Below are positions 57,516-64,000 of a DNA stretch of 64,000 bases, in pieces. Made by a program: the position numbers and the translations under genes. The notes below the pieces were generated by a model. That model saw nothing but the letters and a program-made list of their open reading frames with translations. It made no database searches and was not told where the DNA came from. Origin of the DNA: Coenobita brevimanus (taxonomy: Eukaryota; Arthropoda; Malacostraca; Decapoda; Coenobitidae); contig CM064715.1 in NCBI GenBank assembly GCA_032717465.1, forward strand, positions 35,866,546 to 35,930,545. Reading direction: 5' to 3'. The first letter of the stretch is position 1. Every line of letters begins with the position of its first letter.

Positions 57516-58674
57516 AGTAAAAGTCTTAGACGATTCCTGAATACTATCTTGATGCTTATAAAAGGCGAGAAGCCATGCCAAACAATTCAGGTCATTGTTC
57601 CTTTTCATTGTTGCAGGTTAGTGCCCGAGCTCTCACCCCCCCCCCCTTTTCTCTCCCTCGTGTGTTAAGTCATCATATATGTTCGTGGGGTAAACTAGTG
57701 ATATTTTCCCTTGATCCTTCTTGTGCTGCATAACGAGATCATCGCTCCTTTTCATTGTTGCAGATGAGAGTTATGGTGGGTCGTGGCTCGCATCCCAAGG
57801 ATTCGAGCGTTCTAGCCGAGGCCTAACCTCTAACACACTAAATCACCCCCCCCCCTTAGTTCATGGAATCAAAGTAAATATTGGCTGGTCCATTTGTCCA
57901 TTTGATTATGGTCCTTGTGATTACTGGTGCTTTTGATTGTGTCTAGTATACCGGTATATAAGATTCTTCATGTATTTATTCTTAGAGAATATTCTTTGAT
58001 GATAATTTTTAAGTTCCTTCCCGACGAGTCCGTCAGAGACCACGGGACTATATCCATGAGTATTAGTATTATTGGAATATTAATCTAGTGTGTAAATATA
58101 CATATTTCTGGAGTTATACTGTAAATCCTCATTACTGAATATTAATTTAGTTCATGAAGATTCATAATTCTAAAAAGTGTAACAGTATTCTTTGAATATT
58201 CAGTTTGAGAAGATTCATATTTCTGTTGATATAGATCCTCATTATATTTCGTTTGGTATCATATCCAGTTTGAAGAGTAATCTGTATCTCAGTATTATTC
58301 TTAATACTTAGTAAATCTTAGGTTCCGTCATATCGAGTTTGAATTTTGCTATCCTTTAAGGAGTAGTAAAGACGAGGTTGAGTGGCCCGCAAGGTGTGCT
58401 AATATCTAACTACTCACGCCTTCTCTGATAAGATCATGCTACTTCATTTCCCATAAATTCTCAAATAAGATCACGCTGCCATTCTCCATAATCGCTAAAA
58501 TTCTCGGTGTTACACTGGAGGTATCTAAATTCTGATCATTACACTTGTGACTAATCCACAGCATCATATTGGTGGCGTATCAAAATTTTCGTTATTATCC
58601 TGGTGGGCAGTGATGGCGGTATGAAAATTTTCCATTATTACACTGGTGGCAGTATTCAAATTTCTTACATTACA
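57516..58674 (+). mobile_element. LTR3 of element X, right part
   Basis: Ends CATTACA, then TATG (58675-58678), which repeats the bases left of LTR1. TATA box at 57557. About 40 bp of extra sequence near 58595-58638, including a further TGGTGGGCAG echo of the primer-binding site, distinguishes it from LTR1 and LTR2. Confidence 0.9.
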
Positions 58675-59260
58675 TATGTTCTTGAAATGGGGCTGTAGCT
58701 AGAGTAAAGAGTGGTTGGAAGATGCTCAGAGAATTGTTACCCCCTTCTCCTTCGACACTGAGAGCGCTCTCCTGTGCTACAGAGCCATTGTATGCAGCGT
58801 GTGTTAAGAATGTAATGCTGAATATTAATGAGATTTGGTCGGCAAGAGAGGAGGATAGTCGTAGACTCAAACGTACAGCGATGAGAAAGATTAGATGGAT
58901 GTGTAATACGTCCTTGAATGGCAGGCCTGGAAGAGTTAGAATTGCAAATGAAGAGTTTAGAGGAAGAATGGACTTGAATGAATTAGTACTGTAATGAGAA
59001 GTGATAGACTGTGATGGACTTGGCATGTGGAGAGGACGGAGGATGACAAATGAGTGTGGAGGGTGAGAGGTGAGAATGCTGATGGCAGAGTTGCGAGAGG
59101 TAGACAGGAAAAACAAAAATGAGACGAGGCCGTAGAATGAGGCCGGCCTCAGAGATAAGATACTGAACAGAGAAACTGCAAGAGATCAAGCACCGTGGAG
59201 AGCCGCCATTAGGTGACGAATGCCGGCCCATCCAGGCATGTTAGAGCCTTTTAACAAAGT
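58675..59260 (+). pseudogene. RTE-like LINE, part 2 (downstream of the nested insertion)
   Basis: Resumes the frame cut at 34853. Coding similarity includes SGWKMLRELLPPSP, a YAACVKNVMLN segment, EEDSRRLKRTAMRKIRWMC, RGRMDLNELV and, after stops, a WHVER segment and the usual RTE-like 3' end near 59260. Several frame changes and stops are present. The order relative to part 1 is exactly that of an uninterrupted element. Confidence 0.8.
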
Positions 59261-59640
59261 GAAATGAAGCAGAGAGTCATCAGTTTTGTAGATTTCTTCT
59301 GTCATCCTAGTAGGATTGCTAGGCGGAATCTTAAAAATGTAGAATGTACAGTAACAGTATCGAAAGTTCATTTACCATGACGAACTCCATTGAGTGGTCA
59401 TGTGTTTAACTGAGTACTCAGAGATAGCCCAATTGTGTGTGAAAACTGTGACCTTGAAAACTCTGAGTTGGGATCGCAAGCCGAATAGAAGGATTGACGA
59501 AAACAGCTGGCATGAAAATTTGTGTCCGCGACGGTTAGTCCAGAATCATGTAAAGGTAGGGAAGGACCAAATACTGGGAATTAAAGGGGAAGAACTGGCA
59601 GGGAAGGGATTGGTGCTGAGATTAGAGGTAGGAAGCTGGA
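59261..59640. other. Unassigned sequence
   Basis: No repeat or domain is recognised. Confidence 0.35.
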
Positions 59641-59860
59641 TTGTTTGGTACTAGAGATGTAGTGGTAGGGAAATAGTAAGTGCCCGGTGCTGGATGTGAA
59701 GGGATAGGAGATGGGAAGGGCCTGGTGCTGGATGTGAAGGGGTAGGAAATGGGAAGGGCCTGGTGCACGGTGTGAAGGGGCAGGAAGATGAGAAGGGTCT
59801 GGTACTGGGATGAAGGGAAAGAGGATGGGAAGGGTCTGTTGCTTGGTAATGGTTAGGAGG
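59640..59860. repeat. ~38-43-bp minisatellite, about five units
   Basis: GGGCCTGGTGCTGGATGTGA followed by AGGGGTAGGAAATGGGAAG recurs from about 59685 to 59845 with small length changes. Confidence 0.75.
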
Positions 59861-60690
59861 CTGTCATGACGTGCTGGATTCGTTAGTACTCAGCCTAGAT
59901 GTAAATACTAAACGAAGAGGATTCTGAGCAAGAGTAAACATTGTTGCTGAATTATGCTCCCTCTGCATTAAGATTTTGATTTTAGATCTTCCTTTCGGAT
60001 TCCTTGTTTTATTAACACAGACAATTACAGCTATTTTTAGCTTCTACTTATTGAACTCCTTTTACCTTCCACCTTACGAAGTCAGAGTAGGGTGATCTTA
60101 TCACTGAGATCAATAGGTGTCCGTCTGTAGAGTTGGGCGGCAGGGCGGCTGGCCGGGCGTTGGGATTTTGTTTCCGGGTCAGAACTCCAAAAGTATTCAC
60201 TATAGGGTCATGAAATTTCACGTATTTTTTTGTCTTTTTGTGAACTGGTGCCTTTTGATAGGTAGATTGTCGTGTCTTAAGTAGTGTGTTTGAAAATAAT
60301 GAAAAAGTAAAAAAAATAAATCCACATAATTCAATGTGACCTGCGCAAGGAGTCTGAAGGGCCTAGGTTATGTATCTTCCAGGCGTTTTCCTTTCGCCCA
60401 CCTTTAAAAGAAACGAATGGGGGGATGGGGGAGGGCTTTTTTGGTAAGGTGCGCAGGGACGTGGGAGATATGTACCTGGGGATAGAGGTTGCAGCATCGC
60501 AGCGTTGCCTATGTTTTTTTTTCTTTTCTAAACTATTATGCCTAATATGAACTTTATTTTTACAGAGGCATCACCAGTATGGTTTTTATGGTGACAATTC
60601 ATATCCATTTTTCCTTGTATTTTGTCTGCTTCTCATTTTAAGGGTCAGAGTATCCCAAGAAGAGGGAAATTTTTCTAGACTTGGTAACAG
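59861..60690. other. Unassigned sequence
   Basis: GGGTCATGAAATTTCACG near 60207 resembles segments of dispersed repeats, but no second copy is in the window. No gene is seen. Confidence 0.35.
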
Positions 60691-60694
60691 GGTT

Positions 60695-60696
60695 CT

Positions 60697-60732
<36 letters not shown>

Positions 60733-60860
60733 TTGTATATGTATGTATTTATAAATATACGAGTAAATCTGCTAATTTAGCTTTTAGAACTATGTCTATC
60801 TTTCTATCCATCTATCTGTCTACCCGTCTGTCTGTCTATATTTCAGTCTGTCTATCTCAT
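60695..60860. repeat. (CT)n and CTAT/CTGT microsatellites
   Basis: CT at 60700-60731, and CTATC/CTGTC units at 60795-60855. Confidence 0.85.
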
Positions 60861-61019
60861 CAATTTCTGCCTTCTTATTTCTCCTTTCTCCTTTCCTCCG
60901 GCAAACCTTCGAGTTGCTCCGAAAGTAGTTACCTGACCTGAATCAGATTCCCAGATATTGCTATGTGCTTTGGCATGAAAATTTTCTTGTAATACTTTGT
61001 AAAGAAACGTGACTCAGGT

Positions 61020-63130
61020 TATGCGTGTATTTGTTTTTTACTTTATTCTCTCATCCTTCCTCCCACCTTTTGCCCTTCCTTCTTTCCTCATTCCTATCCA
61101 TTTACTTCCTTCCTTCCCTCCCTACCATCTCTTCCCTGCAGCCCTCATTCTTTCCCTCTATTCCATCTGCTCTAACCCGTCCTTCTCATACATCCTTTCA
61201 TTCAGAGAAGAAATCCTTGACGAAATGGTTGGCAAGTCTAATCCACAACTGGAAGAACACACGTTTCGTTAGTGAACTGGTTCACCTCTGAGACAAGGTT
61301 TGTTTCTCTTGTTCCTATTCACTCACCAATACAACTGGGACCTGACTATAACATCTGCCGTTAGAGGCTGTGCTGTAGGGGAAAATTGGAGTTCAGCATA
61401 CATTTATCACATGCCTCAACGACCCATGTGTAATCGATAAGTATTATTCTAAGCCTTCCTATGATCATTATTTATACTCTATTCTACTTTTTATCACCAT
61501 GCTCCCTCGTATTTCCCTTTTACTCCTTTTGTGTATCCTCAATCTCCCTCTCTCCCATCTTCCCCATTCCTTGCTTCTAACCCTCCTCCCTCTAATTTTC
61601 TCCCTCCCCCTTTTCACCCTCCATTCCTCCTCCCTGCTTCCTCTCCTTCCTGCTCTCCTCTCTCTCCATTCAACCTTCCTTTGCTACTCCGTCCTTCCGT
61701 TTCTTTTCATCCTCCATCCCACTTCCGTACTTCTTTTTCCTTCTGCTTCAAACATTCCTTCTTTACTCGCTTCTTCCTTTTCAGTCCCCTTTCCTTTCCC
61801 TAGTTTTCCTTCCACATTTTCCCTCCATCTCACTCTCATCTCCCTCCTTCTCTTCACTTCTTCTTTCCCTTCCCTCCTCCTCCAGCTGTCTTCCCCTCTT
61901 CCTCTCTGTTTTCCCGTAACTCTCCCCATCATCATCCACTTTCCTTCTGTTCCCTATTGTTTTCTTTTCCTCCTGTCCACACTCATTTTCCCTTTCCTCC
62001 TCTCCTTCATTTCTGCCATCCTTCCTTTCCTTCTTCCCTGTCTTCTCTGCGTCCTATTCCCTCCCTGTCTCCCCTTTCCCTACAGTCATTCTCTCTCTCG
62101 TCATCTCTTCCTGCCTCCCACCTCTCCTTCCCCCGTTCTCCCTGCCTCGCTTCCCATCTACTTCCATACGACCCTTTCTGTCTCCTCTTCTTCCCTCCAG
62201 CACTCTCTTCCTTTTTCCCAGCTTCCCATTTTTCCTCCCACTTTTTCCCTCCTTCAGTCCCTCACCTTCTTCCTCCACTTGCCTTCCTTTCGCTCCTGTC
62301 TCCCCTTCTTCCCTCCAACGCTTCCTCCCTTCCTCCCACCTCTCCTCCCACTTTCTCCCTCTCTGCCTGGCCGCGTGCTTAGGTATGCATTGAAACCCAC
62401 ACAAATACATTTATGGTGTTTTTATCTTCACAAAACTCAGAGCCCGAGTCACCTCCTCTCCTTAGCAGCCATACTCACTTCCTGTTGGCTTGTTTTGTTT
62501 TTGTTTTGTTTACTCCTTGGCTTTTGTGTTATTTGTTCATCTGTGTTCTTGTTTTCCTTATTTTCTCTTATTAGTTTCTTGTTTATTTGGTTGTCTCTTG
62601 TTTACTTGTATTTTTCGTTTTTACTTGTTAATTTATTTGTTTGCTTCATTTTCTTTGTACTTGGTGTCAGTGTGTTTATGTGTGCTTAATTCCTGTTTAC
62701 TTGTTTATTTCTTTACTTTCTTATTGCTCTGGGTATTTCATAATTTTAGTTTCTTTATTTGCTTTTTCCTTCTTTATTTTTTGTACACTGATTTATATGC
62801 TTGTACATTTCTCCTTGAATGTTTATGTTTGTCTTCTCCCTTGATAACTTATTTATCCCTTGGTTCGTCTACTTATTCTTTATTTCCTTAAGGCCTGCTT
62901 GTGTGTATACTAATCTCTTGTTGTTTCACCACTTGTTTATACTTTACTGCTTCACACTTGAGTGTATGCTGTTGGTGTCTTTATTTCTGTTCACTTCTCT
63001 ATGTCTTGCTGTTTGTTTATCTTTTTCACATGACAGTACAGTAAAATTCATTCTTTCTATTCGCTTGTTTGCTCTTTGTGTTCGCGTGTTTGTGTATATA
63101 TTCGTTTATCCTACAGTTCCGGAATCATAA
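61020..63130. repeat. 2-kb polypyrimidine then TTGTTTA-rich low-complexity DNA
   Basis: 61020-62390 is almost entirely C/T on the plus strand (CCTTCC, TTCCCT units). 62490-63120 is T-rich with recurring CTTGTTTATTTG-like units. The 396-codon plus-strand frame (61499-62689) is explained by the scarcity of A and G and has no domain. Confidence 0.8.
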
Positions 63131-63189
63131 CTGTTTTCAGCTATAACTTATTATACCTCCATCCACCTATGTGGTGAGGCATTAATTGG

Positions 63190-63665
63190 TCTGTCCTTGC
63201 GTGAGTGCTTGCATGCCGGTGCCGTGCGTCCATAACACTCTTATGGGAGCGATATCTCCTAAAGCCATTAACGGTTTTCCACCAAGCTTCTTTCAGTGAT
63301 GCAGCATGAGGAGACAGTGAACTGATTAGGTCAGCTAAGTCAAGAAGTGAAAAGTTAAGGTCATACTCGTGTGGGGTCGACTTTGTTTAGCACTGTGGGA
63401 GCGCTGTCTTCTGAAACCCCTCTACAGATGTCGAACAAACTTTTGTCAGTGATACAGTCTGAAGGGACGATGAACTGATTAGGTCAGCAAGGTCAAGGGG
63501 TCAAAGGTAAAGGTCATATGGATGTGGGAGAGTTATCTCTTGAACTTGCCAACGCATTTTGACCAAACTTTTGTCAGTGATATAGTATGAAGGAACGATG
63601 AACTGATTTGGTCCGCAAGGTCGTGGGGTCAAAGGTCATGGCCATAATGGGCCGATTTAGTTTAT
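63190..63665. repeat. Tandem repeat (three units) with GGTCA motifs
   Basis: GATGAACTGATTAGGTCAGC-like segments recur near 63317, 63467 and 63598, each preceded by AAACTTTTGTCAGTGATA and followed by AAGGTCAAGGGGTCAAAGGT or a variant. Confidence 0.8.
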
Positions 63666-63807
63666 CTTTAGTCTCATTTCAGTCCACAACAAACCCTGGC
63701 ACGGAGGTTGTATGGCGAGTCCGTGCACAGGCCTTGGCAGAGGCATATCGAGCTTCGCCTTGCATCGACCATGGCATCGACTGCTCGCCGTCCGAGTTCA
63801 GGCCTTT

Positions 63808-63890
63808 TCATTACTACTACTACTACTACTACCACTTTTATTACTACCACCACCATCACTACTACTACTATTATCACTACAGACAAGATA
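63808..63890. repeat. (TAC)n / (CAC)n trinucleotide microsatellite
   Basis: About 27 imperfect ACT/ACC units. Confidence 0.9.
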
Positions 63891-64000
63891 TGTAAAATCT
63901 ATCCTAGACAATTTACCTACCAACAAAGCTCCAGGCCCAGATGGAATTCCGCCAATTGTTTTGAAAAAGTGTTCTCCTCAACTTGCCTCTGTCCTAGCTA
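63891..64000 (+). pseudogene. Jockey/CR1-like LINE reverse transcriptase, cut by the window edge
   Basis: The frame KSILDNLPTNKAPGPDGIPP continues as IVLKKCSPQLASVLA. The KAPGPDGIPP box marks the start of a Jockey/CR1-group RT domain. It starts directly after the trinucleotide tract, so it is 5' truncated there. No stop is seen in the 36 visible codons. Confidence 0.85.

Noticed and set aside
61499..62689. 396-codon open frame as a membrane protein gene
   Set aside because: Leu/Ser/Pro-rich translation of a C/T-only tract; stop codons need A or G in positions that hardly occur here. Frames are also open on the other strand.

Overview
This is eukaryotic repeat DNA. It most likely comes from an arthropod, and a decapod crustacean is my best inference. 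The grounds are the very high microsatellite content ((TA)n, (CT)n, (CA)n, (GATA)n, trinucleotide runs), several decayed RTE-like and Jockey/CR1-like LINEs of the kind common in crustacean genomes, and an arthropod errantivirus-type LTR element. I recognise no intact host protein-coding gene, rRNA or functional tRNA. Nearly everything that can be named is a transposable element, a remnant of one, or a tandem repeat.

Layout. 0.5-9.7 kb: two RTE-like LINE remnants on the minus strand (about 0.58-1.9 and 5.05-7.76 kb), a small coding remnant (about 2.7-3.2 kb), a block where a SINE, a LINE tail and a second SINE are each separated by long (TA)n tracts (3.47-4.73 kb), and tandem repeats. 9.7-17 kb: minisatellites, microsatellites and a dispersed repeat called R3 here. 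17.2-19.1 kb: a CR1-like LINE fragment and a cluster of three tRNA-like repeats. 19-26 kb: microsatellites, a near-perfect hairpin, a second R3 copy and CAACCATCC-type satellite. 26-30.9 kb: a SINE, a fairly young Jockey-like LINE (four disablements seen) and another LINE fragment, all lying within the same satellite. 30.9-34.4 kb: degenerate tandem repeats, a seven-copy 40-bp minisatellite and pyrimidine tracts.

The centrepiece is 34.44-59.26 kb, a four-level nest of insertions. (1) An RTE-like LINE reading frame on the plus strand is cut at position 34853 and resumes at 58679. (2) It is cut by an LTR element on the plus strand (called X here) with LTRs of about 1.8-1.9 kb and an internal region of only about 1.25 kb without pol; a TATG target-site duplication flanks the whole 23.8-kb block. 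(3) X is present as LTR1-internal-LTR2-internal-LTR3. LTR2 and LTR3, but not LTR1, carry the same minus-strand errantivirus-like element (LTRs of about 245 bp, pol, baculovirus-F-like env) at the same site with the same AGTA duplication. (4) Each errantivirus copy carries the same ~867-bp terminal-inverted-repeat element between protease and reverse transcriptase. LTR2 resembles LTR3 on its left and LTR1 at its right end. This is what one unequal crossover between an empty LTR1 and a loaded 3' LTR would give, and the exchange can be placed within about 55 bp.

59.3-64 kb: a minisatellite, about 2 kb of polypyrimidine DNA, a tandem repeat rich in GGTCA, and the start of another Jockey/CR1-like LINE that runs off the window edge. 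All alignments were made by eye; no database search was run.
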